A stretch of 31,074 bases of DNA from VAZQ01 sp046733355. GTDB taxonomy: Bacteria; Pseudomonadota; Alphaproteobacteria; Rhizobiales; Xanthobacteraceae. The notes beneath the pieces are model-generated. The model made no database searches and was not told the DNA's origin. It was given only the letters and a program-made list of their open reading frames with translations. Shown here piece after piece: positions 7,579 through 14,842 of the stretch (the stretch's first letter is position 1; the number at the start of each line of letters is the position of its first letter). The translations under genes and the position numbers were made by a program. Location of the stretch: contig JBKPOZ010000220.1 of assembly GCA_046733355.1 (NCBI GenBank), forward strand, positions 1 to 31,074, written 5' to 3'.

Positions 7579-8190
7579 ATGAATACAATCACCTCGTCGA
7601 GGGAACTGGCGGTACGACCGCTTGCGTTCGCGAACCTTCTTACCTACGGCCGCATTCTTGCGGTTCCCGCAGTCGTGGCCTGCCTCTACTGGCAGGACCT
7701 TCTGCACGGCGGACTGTGGTTGCGCTGGGTTGCGCTCCTCATCTTCATCGCCGCCGGGGTGACCGACGTCCTCGACGGCTATTTTGCGCGCAAATGGGGC
7801 GAGCAATCCGCGTTCGGCCGCATGCTGGACCCGATTGCCGACAAGCTCCTCGTCTCCTCGTGCCTGCTGATGCTTGCGGCCGATGGCACGATCCGCGGCT
7901 GGTCACTGCTCGCGGCTATCGTGATTCTCTGCCGCGAGATCCTCGTTTCCGGCCTGCGTGAATATCTGGCCGAGCTGCGCGTCAGCGTTCCGGTGACCCA
8001 GCTGGCGAAATGGAAGACCACGCTGCAGCTCGTCGCGGTCGGTTTTCTCATCGCAGGGCAGGCAGGCGATGCCGTCATCCCCGTGGTGACGCCGTGCGGG
8101 CTCGCGCTGCTCTGGTGCTCGGCCTTGCTCACGCTCTATACCGGGTGGGACTATTTCCGCGCCGGCGTGCGTCATCTGATCGAGGATTGA
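7579..8190 (+). CDS. pgsA: CDP-diacylglycerol-glycerol-3-phosphate 3-phosphatidyltransferase
   Basis: A 203-residue inner-membrane enzyme that transfers a phosphatidyl group from CDP-diacylglycerol to glycerol-3-phosphate, the committed step to phosphatidylglycerol and cardiolipin. The CDP-alcohol phosphotransferase signature is complete: D63 and D66-G67, A70-R71, G80, D84 and D88 in DVLDGYFARKWG...RMLDPIAD. Several hydrophobic helices follow, including LLAAIVILCREILVSGL and a C-terminal pair. The ATG at 7579 is chosen over upstream in-frame starts because the family normally begins shortly before a segment like RPLAFANLLTYGRI. It lies 157 bases after uvrC and three bases before moaD, so it is probably co-transcribed with moaD and moaE. 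Confidence 0.94.
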   Translation: MNTITSSRELAVRPLAFANLLTYGRILAVPAVVACLYWQDLLHGGLWLRWVALLIFIAAGVTDVLDGYFARKWGEQSAFGRMLDPIADKLLVSSCLLMLAADGTIRGWSLLAAIVILCREILVSGLREYLAELRVSVPVTQLAKWKTTLQLVAVGFLIAGQAGDAVIPVVTPCGLALLWCSALLTLYTGWDYFRAGVRHLIED

Positions 8191-8193
8191 CCC

Positions 8194-8445
8194 GTGAAAA
8201 TTCGCTACTTCGCCTGGGTGCGCGAGCGCGTCGGCAAGGCCGAGGAGGAGATCGAGCCGCCTGCGAACATTGCAACCGTATCCGATCTCGTCAGCTGGCT
8301 GAGCGCGCGCGGCGAGGAATACGCGCATGCATTCGAGAACCCGAGGGTCGTACGCGCGGCGATTGATCATGCGCATGTGCGCGCCGACGCTGACATTACC
8401 GGAGCCCACGAAGTGGCTTTTTTCCCCCCAATGACCGGGGGCTAA
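8194..8445 (+). CDS. moaD: Molybdopterin synthase sulfur-carrier subunit
   Basis: An 83-residue ubiquitin-fold protein ending in the required Gly-Gly (FFPPMTGG), whose C-terminal thiocarboxylate donates sulfur to make molybdopterin. The first strand, KIRYFAWVRERVGKAEEEI, and the VAFFPP region before the tail are typical. The GTG start at 8194 lies three bases after the pgsA stop, indicating translational linkage. Its partner subunit moaE starts ten bases after its stop. No other molybdenum-cofactor gene is in the window, so the sulfur-loading enzyme (MoeB type) must be elsewhere. Confidence 0.93.
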   Translation: MKIRYFAWVRERVGKAEEEIEPPANIATVSDLVSWLSARGEEYAHAFENPRVVRAAIDHAHVRADADITGAHEVAFFPPMTGG

Positions 8446-8455
8446 CGGACCGCCG

Positions 8456-8941
8456 ATGAGCGCTACGATACGCCTGCAGCGCCAACCGTTCGATGCCGCG
8501 CACGAGCGCTCGGCACTCACGCGCGGGCGCGACGACATCGGCGCGGTGGTTACGTTTGTGGGCATTTGCCGCGGCAGCGAAGCGGGCGCGCCGATCGTTG
8601 CCATGACGCTCGAGCATTATCCCGACATGGCCGAGGCCGAAATTGCGCGACATGTGGAAAACGCACAGCACCGCTGGGAGCTCGCAGGGGCCACGGTGGT
8701 GCACCGTTTCGGGCGCCTGCTGCCGGGGGAAGAAATCGTGCTCGTGATTACCGCGGCAGCGCACCGCGGCGAGGCGTTTGCGGCAGCCGAATTTCTTATG
8801 GACTACCTGAAGACCCGGGCGCCGTTCTGGAAGCAGATCGAATATGCCGGTGGCACCGCATGGGTTGCGGCGAAGGATAGTGACACGCATTCGGCGGATC
8901 GCTGGAGCGATCCGGCCGATGCTCGCGAGGCGGCGGAGTAA
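8456..8941 (+). CDS. moaE: Molybdopterin synthase catalytic subunit
   Basis: A 161-residue catalytic subunit that joins MoaD thiocarboxylate to precursor Z (cPMP) to form molybdopterin. Family features in order are GAVVTFVGICRG (residues 29-40), the LEHYPDMAEAEI segment, VVHRFGRLLPGEEIVLV, and AHRGEAFAAAEFLMDYLKTRAPFWKQ, which contains the catalytic lysine region. The C-terminus is a polar tail. The start is ATG 8456, ten bases after moaD. It closes the uvrC-pgsA-moaD-moaE block; two palindromes follow. Confidence 0.95.
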   Translation: MSATIRLQRQPFDAAHERSALTRGRDDIGAVVTFVGICRGSEAGAPIVAMTLEHYPDMAEAEIARHVENAQHRWELAGATVVHRFGRLLPGEEIVLVITAAAHRGEAFAAAEFLMDYLKTRAPFWKQIEYAGGTAWVAAKDSDTHSADRWSDPADAREAAE

Positions 8942-8970
8942 GTGCCCGTCACCCTCGGGCCTGACCATCG

Positions 8971-8992
8971 CAAGTCGGATGTGTCCGACTTG
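8971..8992. repeat. Perfect palindrome after moaE
   Basis: Arms caagtcgga (8971-8979) and tccgacttg (8984-8992) pair perfectly over nine bases with a four-base loop. There is no T run, so it looks more like an interspersed palindromic repeat or an mRNA end-stabilising hairpin than an intrinsic terminator. It lies 30 bases past the moaE stop. Confidence 0.5.
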
Positions 8993-9056
8993 CGCATTCA
9001 AAGTGCCCAATCGGGTAAACCGCTTTGGGATGGTCCATCTTCTTCAAAAAAGACGG

Positions 9057-9079
9057 ATTGCCGGGTCAAGCCCGGCAAT
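9057..9079. repeat. Second perfect palindrome after moaE
   Basis: Arms attgccggg (9057-9065) and cccggcaat (9071-9079) pair perfectly with the five-base loop tcaag. It lies 20 bases from the stop of the convergent minus-strand gene, so it may serve as a two-way transcript end. The motif, built on ccgggtcaagcccgg, is a familiar kind of interspersed repeat in alphaproteobacterial genomes. Confidence 0.5.
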
Positions 9080-9098
9080 GGCGACGGAGAGCTTTGCG

Positions 9099-9479
9099 CT
9101 ACTCGTGCCGCATGCTCGGCGCGTCAGGCACCTTTTTCCAGGTCGTCAAGCTTTCCGAAATGATGCGCGTCGATTGCATTGCGGCCTGGCTCAAGGTCGC
9201 AAATTCCACGATCTCGCGCTGTACGCGCGCGCCTTCATTCTGCAGCAGGTCGCGTACGCGTTGTAGTTCGCCAATGAGCCGGTCGATTTCCTGAACCGAG
9301 GTTCCGGCGACGCGTTGCAGCAACGTACCTATGTTGTTTGCGACAACTTCGCTCTCATTATCCGGCCTTCGGAGACTTGCCACATCGCGTCGAACGAAAT
9401 CCCGGATTTCCCCTTCCATTTCGGCCTCGGCCGTCTTGGTTTCATGCTCCGTACTCTCGCGCGATTTGAACATCGACAT
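9099..9479 (-). CDS. Hypothetical small coiled-coil protein (126 aa)
   Basis: I do not recognise a named family. The product is soluble, charged and mostly helical, with no signal peptide. Residues 60-100 (TSVQEIDRLIGELQRVRDLL and the following stretch) have heptad spacing consistent with a coiled coil, and residues 10-35 are strongly acidic. The ATG at 9479 has AAGGGGG about eight bases upstream and is preferred to an upstream in-frame start at 9536. It is on the same strand as, and 138 bases downstream of, the cytochrome c4-like gene, so it may be the last gene of the PQQ transcript or independent. Amphipathic helices of this type occur in small membrane-periphery or regulatory proteins, but no function is claimed. 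Confidence 0.65.
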   Translation of the reverse strand: MSMFKSRESTEHETKTAEAEMEGEIRDFVRRDVASLRRPDNESEVVANNIGTLLQRVAGTSVQEIDRLIGELQRVRDLLQNEGARVQREIVEFATLSQAAMQSTRIISESLTTWKKVPDAPSMRHE

Positions 9480-9617
9480 CGGACTACCCCCTTTTCGCGG
9501 CCTTTCGCCACCGCCCATCTGCGCCGATTGCCGCACGACAATGTGACCACTTCGCGACTTGGCGGGGGCGATTTCACGGTAGCCGCGGCGGGTTCCCGCT
9601 GCTCGTTGGCTGGCGCG

Positions 9618-10202
9618 TCACTTCAATCGTGCAAGAAAATAGGCGAGCTCTATAAAATCCCGATCCTGCAACGGATAGACCACATCGGCCATTTGTGCGT
9701 CGTAGGCGTAGCGTGAATTCTGTTTGTAGGCCTGCAGCGCCTTGAGCAGGTAATCTTCCCGTTGGCCCGCAAGGCGGGGCACGTTGTTGTGACCGGCAAA
9801 ATCCGACTGATGGCAGAAGTCGCATCGGTTCTTCTGAGCAAGTTCTCGCGCTCGCGCCATGCGCTCGGGATCGGCTTCGACGACCGGCGCCGGCGGGGGA
9901 AGCGCCGCAATGAGATCGGCGGCCTTGCGCAGGTCGGTATCCTGCAGGCCTACGGTCATCTCATTCATGGGTGAAATCACGCGCAGCTTGTCCCGAAACA
10001 TGACCAGCTGAATGAGGACGTACAGTGACGGCTGACCGCCGAGCGACGGCACGTCGGAGACCTGAGACTGGCCATTCTGGCCGTGACATGCCCAGCATGC
10101 CGGCAGCCGGTCTTCAAGCGATTGCGCGCGGATAGGCCGCGTTAAGAGGGAAACGAGAACGGCGCCAAGGACAACAACCGTGATGGCGGCACGCAGGCGC
10201 AT
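9618..10202 (-). CDS. Secreted di-haem cytochrome c (cytochrome c4-like)
   Basis: A 194-residue periplasmic cytochrome. After a signal peptide of about 26 residues (hydrophobic AITVVVLGAVLVSLL, cleavage near IRAQ), two haem-binding motifs appear: CWACH at residues 36-40 and CDFCH at 127-131, one in each of two similar halves. Likely axial methionines are M79 or M82 (SPMNEM) for the first haem and M171 (DAQMAD) for the second. The paired motifs GQPSLYVLIQL and GQREDYLLKALQAYK are the repeated c4 landmark. It follows the PQQ-dehydrogenase-like gene on the same strand across a 49-base gap containing a hairpin. The natural inference is that it accepts electrons from that enzyme and passes them to an oxidase; this is not shown by sequence. 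Confidence 0.86.
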   Translation of the reverse strand: MRLRAAITVVVLGAVLVSLLTRPIRAQSLEDRLPACWACHGQNGQSQVSDVPSLGGQPSLYVLIQLVMFRDKLRVISPMNEMTVGLQDTDLRKAADLIAALPPPAPVVEADPERMARARELAQKNRCDFCHQSDFAGHNNVPRLAGQREDYLLKALQAYKQNSRYAYDAQMADVVYPLQDRDFIELAYFLARLK

Positions 10203-10208
10203 GCATCA

Positions 10209-10244
10209 GCACTTCGGCGGAGGTGTAATCCTCCCGCGAAGTGC
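10209..10244 (-). promoter_or_regulatory. Strong intercistronic hairpin between PQQ dehydrogenase and cytochrome c4
   Basis: Fifteen-base arms, gcacttcggcggagg (10209-10223) and cctcccgcgaagtgc (10230-10244), pair with two mismatches around a six-base loop. It fills most of the 49-base gap and ends six bases before the cytochrome start codon. There is no T run on the transcribed strand. It probably limits read-through or protects one mRNA segment, giving unequal levels of the two proteins. Confidence 0.55.
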
Positions 10245-10251
10245 AACCCGA

Positions 10252-11496
10252 CTAGTGGCCTGCCGTGCGCGCATTGCCGTAGCTGACGCGATAGACCGCG
10301 CCATTGTAATCGTCAGAGACGAGCAGCGAGCCGTCTTTCATGACCATCACGTCCGCAGGCCTGCCAATGTAATTGTTGTTCTCGATGAAGCCGGTGACGA
10401 ACGGCTCGATGGAATTGAACGTCCCATCCGGCTTGAGCTTCACGAGGACAACATCGCCCCCGAGCTTATTGGTCCGATTCCACGAGCCGTGGCGAGCGAT
10501 GATGATCTGGTTCCGGTAAGCAGCCGGAAACATGTTGCCGGTGTAAAACCGCATTCCCAGCGGCGCGGTGTGCGCGCCTATCAGCGCCAAAGGCTTTGTG
10601 AACTCCTCGCACGAGTGGCCCCAGCCGAATTCCTGATCCGGAATGTTGCCCTGATGGCAGTAGGGGAAGCCGAAATTATCCTTTCCCGGCTGCGTCACCC
10701 TGTTGAGCTTGTCCTCGGGAATGTCTTCTGAGAGCCAGTCGCGGCTGTTTTCCGTGAAGTACAGCTGCTTGGAAACGGGATGCCAATCCATGCCAACGAT
10801 CTGGCGGATGCCCGTCGCCACGACTTCGAGGCCGCTTCCGTCGAGATTGAGCCGGTAGATCTTCGCATGGCGCTCCGACGGCATGCAGATGTTGCAGGGC
10901 GCGCCGACCTGGAAATAGAGCTTGTTATCCGGCCCGACGGTCAGAAATTTCCAGCCATGCGCTTCTTCTTTCGGCAAATCGCTGAAAATGACGGTCGGCT
11001 TCGGAGGATTGTCGAGATTGGCTTCGACGTTTTCGATCTTCGAGATCTGCGACAGCTCGGCGATGTAGAGCGTGCCGTTATGCAGCACAATGCCGTTCGG
11101 CCGATGCAGACCGGAGGCAATGACCTTCACCTCCCGCTTGCCGTTCCTGTCCACGATCGCATGTATCTTGTCCTTTATGCGGCTGCTGACAAACACAGTC
11201 CCTTTATCGCCCTGCCGCAGCGTGCGCGCATTGTCGACGCCGCTGGCATAAAGCTCGATCTTGAAGCCTGCCGGCGCCTTGAGCTTCGCCGTCGGCAACT
11301 GATCCGCAGGCGTTGGAAGCGGCGGCGGCGCAACGGGCGCGAGCCTCTTCGCTCCTTCGGTGTCCGGGCGCCCAAGCAGCGGATGTCCCATCGGCAGCGG
11401 GTTGGGCAGCGGTTGTTGTGCTGATGCCGGAATGGCCGCAAGCAGGCTGGCAACCCCTGTGGCGACCAGCAGAGTGCGCGCAAACGTCAGGCACAT
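10252..11496 (-). CDS. Secreted PQQ-dependent sugar dehydrogenase-like protein (glucose/sorbosone dehydrogenase family)
   Basis: A 414-residue secreted protein. The signal peptide (LLVATGVASLLAAIPASAQ) precedes a proline-rich linker and a predicted six-bladed beta-propeller. Family landmarks are FKIELYASGVDNARTL, LHRPNGIVLHNGTLYIAE, HGWKFLTVGPDNKLYFQVG followed by APCNIC, GIRQIVGMDWHPVSKQLYF, FTENSRDWL, FGFPYCHQG and IIARHGSWNR. These match soluble glucose/sorbosone dehydrogenases that bind PQQ. The substrate cannot be read from sequence. The ATG at 11496 has AGGAG about ten bases upstream. It is downstream of pqqE on the same strand across 121 bases, so cofactor synthesis and use are neighbours, and the di-haem cytochrome follows. 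Functional pairing is an inference from context. Confidence 0.82.
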   Translation of the reverse strand: MCLTFARTLLVATGVASLLAAIPASAQQPLPNPLPMGHPLLGRPDTEGAKRLAPVAPPPLPTPADQLPTAKLKAPAGFKIELYASGVDNARTLRQGDKGTVFVSSRIKDKIHAIVDRNGKREVKVIASGLHRPNGIVLHNGTLYIAELSQISKIENVEANLDNPPKPTVIFSDLPKEEAHGWKFLTVGPDNKLYFQVGAPCNICMPSERHAKIYRLNLDGSGLEVVATGIRQIVGMDWHPVSKQLYFTENSRDWLSEDIPEDKLNRVTQPGKDNFGFPYCHQGNIPDQEFGWGHSCEEFTKPLALIGAHTAPLGMRFYTGNMFPAAYRNQIIIARHGSWNRTNKLGGDVVLVKLKPDGTFNSIEPFVTGFIENNNYIGRPADVMVMKDGSLLVSDDYNGAVYRVSYGNARTAGH

Positions 11497-11617
11497 GGTG
11501 CGAGGCTCCTACTCCCCAGCCGGCTTTCACAAACTCGAAGTTGGTAGCACGAGATTGGGCCGGCGTTCTCGCGAGATTTTCGCTTATGCCACCTCGGAGC
11601 GCAATCGTATTCAACGG

Positions 11618-12718
11618 TCAGCGCATCTGCCGGTACGTATACGGCCCGTGTTCGGATACTTCCGCCAGGGCGGCAACGACATGATGATCCGGCGAAATCT
11701 GGCACACCGGGTCGGCTGCCGCGGCGTCGCCGAGCAGCGCAAACGCCTGGCAACGGCAGCCGCCAAAGTCCTGTTCGCGCCGGGGACAGCTGCGGCACGG
11801 CTCTTTCATCCACTGCGTGCCGCGAAAGGCCAAAAATGCAGGCGAGTGCGCCCAAATCTCGGCCAACGAGCGGTCGCGCACGTTCCAAAATTCGAGGCCG
11901 GGAATCGTTTCGGCGGCGTGACAGGGGAGCACCTTGCCGGCTGGCGTCACATTCAGCGAGCGCCGTCCCCAGCCTCCGACACAGGGTTTCGGGTAGCGCG
12001 CATGATAGTCCGCCATGACTGCATCAATGACAATCCGCCCGCGGTGCACCCTGCATAGGCGCTCGACCACGGCTGCCGCGCGCTCGACCTGCGCGCGCGT
12101 GGGCATCAGGAGTGCCCGATTGGCCAGTGCCCATCCGTAGTACTGCACGTGCGCCACCTCTATGCGGGTTGCTCCCCAGCTGAGCGCCAGCTTCACGATG
12201 TCGGCGATGCGCTCGATATTCGCGCGATGCACGACGGCATTGATGGTAAGAGGCAATCCGAGGCGAACGGTTTCCGCCGCCAGCGCGGCTTTGCGCTCGA
12301 ATGCGCCGCCATAGCCGGCGATCTGGTCGGCGGAGGACGCAAAACTGTCCTGCACCGAGATCTGCACGTGATCCAGGCCGGCTTCGGCCAGCGCAGCAAG
12401 ACGCTGCGGTGTCAGTCCGACCGCCGAGGTGATCAGGTTTGTGTAGAGGCCTGCCGCGCGCGCACCTGCCGTAATGGCGGCGAGATCACGTCGGGCCGCG
12501 GGCTCACCGCCGGACAAATGCACTTGCACGACGCCGAGCTGCGCCGCCTCGCGGAAAACGCGCGCCCAGATTTCTGTGTCCAGCTCACGCTGGGCGGCAT
12601 CGAGCTCAACCGGATTGGAGCAGTATGGACATCCCAGCGGGCAACGATGCGTCAGCTCGGCCAAGAGGCCGAGCGGTTGCGGAACAGCCGGTGCGCTTTC
12701 CGCATCCATGCCCTTCAC
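11618..12718 (-). CDS. pqqE: PqqA peptide cyclase (radical SAM)
   Basis: A 366-residue radical SAM enzyme that forms the Glu-Tyr carbon-carbon bond in PqqA. The first iron-sulfur cluster is bound by CPLGCPYC (C26, C30, C33), followed by the GGEP motif (HLSGGEP), and QISVQDSFASSADQIAGY is a PqqE landmark. The C-terminal SPASM domain carries the auxiliary-cluster cysteines in CVGGWGRRSLNVTPAGKVLPC and in CRSCPRREQDFGGCRCQAF. The GTG at 12718 overlaps the pqqD stop as GTGA; the ATG at 12709 is a possible alternative. It is the last of the five pqq genes. Confidence 0.96.
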   Translation of the reverse strand: MKGMDAESAPAVPQPLGLLAELTHRCPLGCPYCSNPVELDAAQRELDTEIWARVFREAAQLGVVQVHLSGGEPAARRDLAAITAGARAAGLYTNLITSAVGLTPQRLAALAEAGLDHVQISVQDSFASSADQIAGYGGAFERKAALAAETVRLGLPLTINAVVHRANIERIADIVKLALSWGATRIEVAHVQYYGWALANRALLMPTRAQVERAAAVVERLCRVHRGRIVIDAVMADYHARYPKPCVGGWGRRSLNVTPAGKVLPCHAAETIPGLEFWNVRDRSLAEIWAHSPAFLAFRGTQWMKEPCRSCPRREQDFGGCRCQAFALLGDAAAADPVCQISPDHHVVAALAEVSEHGPYTYRQMR

Positions 12719-13017
12719 CGTTGCTCGTCGTTGGCCAGTTCCATGAGCCTCTTTTCAAGCAAAGTTGAGACCAGCGTCGTGACGTCGGACGCGATTCGGT
12801 CGCGCGGCGCGGCGTAGGTTTTTGCCAGATCGCCGACGATTTCCTCGAATGTGGCCTGCCCGGTGCAGCGCCTGAGAACCTCGGCAGCAACGGGGTCCGC
12901 CTTGAAGACGCGTTCCGGCGCAAGCAACATCCATCCTCCATGCGCTTCGTTATGCACGAGCCGCACGCCGCGGCACAGTCGCGGGCGCGCGTGCACGTCG
13001 ATTGACCGCCTGCTCAC
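12715..13017 (-). CDS. pqqD: PQQ biosynthesis peptide chaperone
   Basis: A 100-residue RiPP-recognition protein that binds the PqqA leader peptide and presents it to PqqE. Typical features are the N-terminal RPRLCRGVRLVHNEAHGGWM and LLAPERVFKADPVAAEVLRR, then helices ending LVSTLLEKRLMELA. The GTG at 13017 overlaps the pqqC stop as GTGA. The same frame is open further upstream into pqqC, but that upstream sequence is a Cys-rich shadow of pqqC, so the GTG is the right start. Its stop overlaps the pqqE start by four bases, which fits the need for PqqD and PqqE in matched amounts. Confidence 0.93.
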   Translation of the reverse strand: MSRRSIDVHARPRLCRGVRLVHNEAHGGWMLLAPERVFKADPVAAEVLRRCTGQATFEEIVGDLAKTYAAPRDRIASDVTTLVSTLLEKRLMELANDEQR

Positions 13018-13754
13018 GCGTGAGCCGGAGGTGCGGGAACGAAAGCGCCAGGCGGCACATGCGCAGGCGCAACATAGGCATGATAGAGCGCATCGAGCAT
13101 CGCCCAAAGCACGTCGCACTTGAACTCGAGCGCGCTCAGGGCCGCCCCTTGGGCTTCCGCGTTGGTCGCATGCGAGAGCACAAATCCAAGCGCGAACCGT
13201 GAATCGCGGTCGGCAAGCGGTGGTCGCCTTGCGAAATAACCGAGGGCATCGGCGCTAACGAAATCATAACTCTTCAGCATTCCTTCGACGCGCTCGGAGA
13301 TGATTTTGGGCGAAAACAGCTCGGTCAGTGAGGATGCAATAGCCTCGAGCAGAGATCGCTCGCGCACGAAATTCACGTACGCGTCCACGGCAAAGCGGGT
13401 CGCCGGCAGGACCCCTTTCAGAGACACGACATAGCCGCGCTCCAGGCCTAACGCATCGGTGAGCCTCAGCCAATGCGCAATGCCCCCGTCTTGATCGGAA
13501 TTGCCGTCATGATCGACGAGGCGTTTGCGCCACTCGCGCCGCAACGCCGCATCGTCACAGCGCGCGATCAGGCTCGCGTCCTTCACCGGAATGCGGGTCT
13601 GATAATAGTACCGGTTGAGCGCCCAAGCTTGCACCTGGCCTTTGCTGCACCGGCCACCATGTAACAAGGCGTGAAATGGATGCAGCGAATGATAGCGGCG
13701 CGCGCCGATCTCGCGCAGCGCTCCTTCGAGCTCCGCACGCGCGAGGAGCTTCAT
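13014..13754 (-). CDS. pqqC: Pyrroloquinoline-quinone synthase
   Basis: A 246-residue cofactor-free oxidase that carries out ring closure and the eight-electron oxidation in the last step of PQQ formation. The helical-bundle landmarks are RYHSLHPFHALLHGG, GQVQAWALNRYYYQTRIPVKDA, HDGNSDQDGGIAHWLRLTDALG and SLTELFSPKIISERVEGML, matching PqqC with its conserved His, Tyr, Arg and Lys residues. The ATG at 13754 overlaps the pqqB stop as ATGA and the stop overlaps pqqD. Length is normal for the family. There is no fusion with pqqD, unlike in some methylotrophs. Confidence 0.96.
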   Translation of the reverse strand: MKLLARAELEGALREIGARRYHSLHPFHALLHGGRCSKGQVQAWALNRYYYQTRIPVKDASLIARCDDAALRREWRKRLVDHDGNSDQDGGIAHWLRLTDALGLERGYVVSLKGVLPATRFAVDAYVNFVRERSLLEAIASSLTELFSPKIISERVEGMLKSYDFVSADALGYFARRPPLADRDSRFALGFVLSHATNAEAQGAALSALEFKCDVLWAMLDALYHAYVAPAHVPPGAFVPAPPAHA

Positions 13755-14656
13755 AGCACGAGTTCCATCCCGTCTTCCGCAATCTCCCAGCCTGCGCGCT
13801 CCACCTCGTGGCGTTCGGGGGAGCCCTGGATCAGGATGGGATTGGTGTTGTTGATGTGAACGTAAATTCGGCGAGCCTGGATGCCCCGCAGCGCTGCGAG
13901 AGAACCGCGTTCCCCCAGGATTGGCATGTGTCCCATGGCGAATGCCGTCCTCGTTCCGGCTGCCGTTCTGCCCATTTCATCGTCGCGAAAAAAGGTACCG
14001 TCGAATAGGACGACGTCCGCATAAACAAGGCGTTCGTGCAGCGACGGATTGATACCGGCCACTCCCGGCACATAAAGAATGCGTGCGCCGCCGGCGCAAA
14101 GCTCCACGCCAGCATTCGTCTCTTCGAAACCAGTCCTCTGCCCCGGCGTGTTTTCAAAATAGAGCGGCACCTTGCCCGGAACGGGAAACAACTCCGCGGA
14201 CAACCCGCCGGCAAGCGCCAGAGGCTTACAGGCCGTTGCAATTAATCGCCCAACCACCTCGGGGGCCAAAGCGTTGAAGATGGGGTTTTCGGCCAAGACT
14301 TTGAGCACGGCTTCGCTTGCGTAGATGCTGAAAGGCTCCCGCTCTCGAAGGGTGAGCAGCCCCGCGATCTGATCGATTTCGGCGCCCGTGAGCAGGACAG
14401 CCTTGATCGGGCTTCCGCGCACGGACGAGCGCGGCTGCAACACCGTGGCCCGTCGGATTTGTTCGCCGAGGTCGGGCGGGGCGTTGATCAGGACCCAGTT
14501 TTCACCATCGGCTGTGACGGCAAGGCCCGATTGGGTGCGCGTGCGAACTCGTCCATCGCCTGTCCAGGCGAGCTGACAAACGGGACAGCAACAGTTCCAC
14601 TGCGGAACGCCCCCGCCCGCCCCCGAGCCAAGCACGATGGCTGTGAGCCGCGCCAT
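13751..14656 (-). CDS. pqqB: PQQ biosynthesis protein PqqB (metallo-beta-lactamase fold)
   Basis: A 301-residue protein with the PqqB start LTAIVLGSGAGGGVPQWNC and the structural zinc cysteines C22, C24 and C27 in NCCCPVC. LINAPPDLGEQI, the PLYFENTPGQRTGFEE region, DVVLFDGTFF and GHMPI follow in family order. PqqB is thought to hydroxylate the cross-linked tyrosine of the PqqA-derived intermediate. At residues 92-100 the metal-site segment reads AEIDQIAGL; many family members have DH where this has D95-Q96, so the active-site metal set may differ. It starts 25 bases after the pqqA stop and overlaps pqqC. Confidence 0.94.
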   Translation of the reverse strand: MARLTAIVLGSGAGGGVPQWNCCCPVCQLAWTGDGRVRTRTQSGLAVTADGENWVLINAPPDLGEQIRRATVLQPRSSVRGSPIKAVLLTGAEIDQIAGLLTLREREPFSIYASEAVLKVLAENPIFNALAPEVVGRLIATACKPLALAGGLSAELFPVPGKVPLYFENTPGQRTGFEETNAGVELCAGGARILYVPGVAGINPSLHERLVYADVVLFDGTFFRDDEMGRTAAGTRTAFAMGHMPILGERGSLAALRGIQARRIYVHINNTNPILIQGSPERHEVERAGWEIAEDGMELVL

Positions 14657-14681
14657 GTGCGGCTCGAGCGAGCGTCAGAGC

Positions 14682-14759
14682 TTAGTACTCAGCCGGAAGA
14701 TAGCCGTTAATCTCCAGCCCGATGCAGATTTCTACAAGGATGGGAGTGGTCCAGACCAT
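14682..14759 (-). CDS. pqqA: PQQ precursor peptide
   Basis: A 25-residue peptide (VWTTPILVEICIGLEINGY core) that supplies the carbon and nitrogen atoms of PQQ. The ExxxY motif, E16-I-N-G-Y20, holds the glutamate and tyrosine that PqqE joins. An AAGGA ribosome binding site lies six bases upstream of the ATG at 14759. It leads pqqBCDE. The gene that removes the processed dipeptide from PqqA (pqqF type) is not in the window. Confidence 0.93.
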   Translation of the reverse strand: MVWTTPILVEICIGLEINGYLPAEY

Positions 14760-14788
14760 GACTGTTCCTTGCCAAACGGATGCGACGC

Positions 14789-14817
14789 AACTTAAGCGCG
14801 CTTCGACCTGCCTGCAA
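14789..14817 (-). promoter_or_regulatory. Possible pqqA promoter
   Basis: On the minus strand a TTGCAG box is followed, after exactly 17 bases, by TAAGTT, placed about 30 bases before the pqqA start. The fit to a sigma-70 promoter is fair, not strong. It lies after the terminator hairpin, which would give pqqA a promoter of its own. Confidence 0.35.
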
Positions 14818-14842
14818 GCGCACAACGCTTCGGCGTGCAGAC

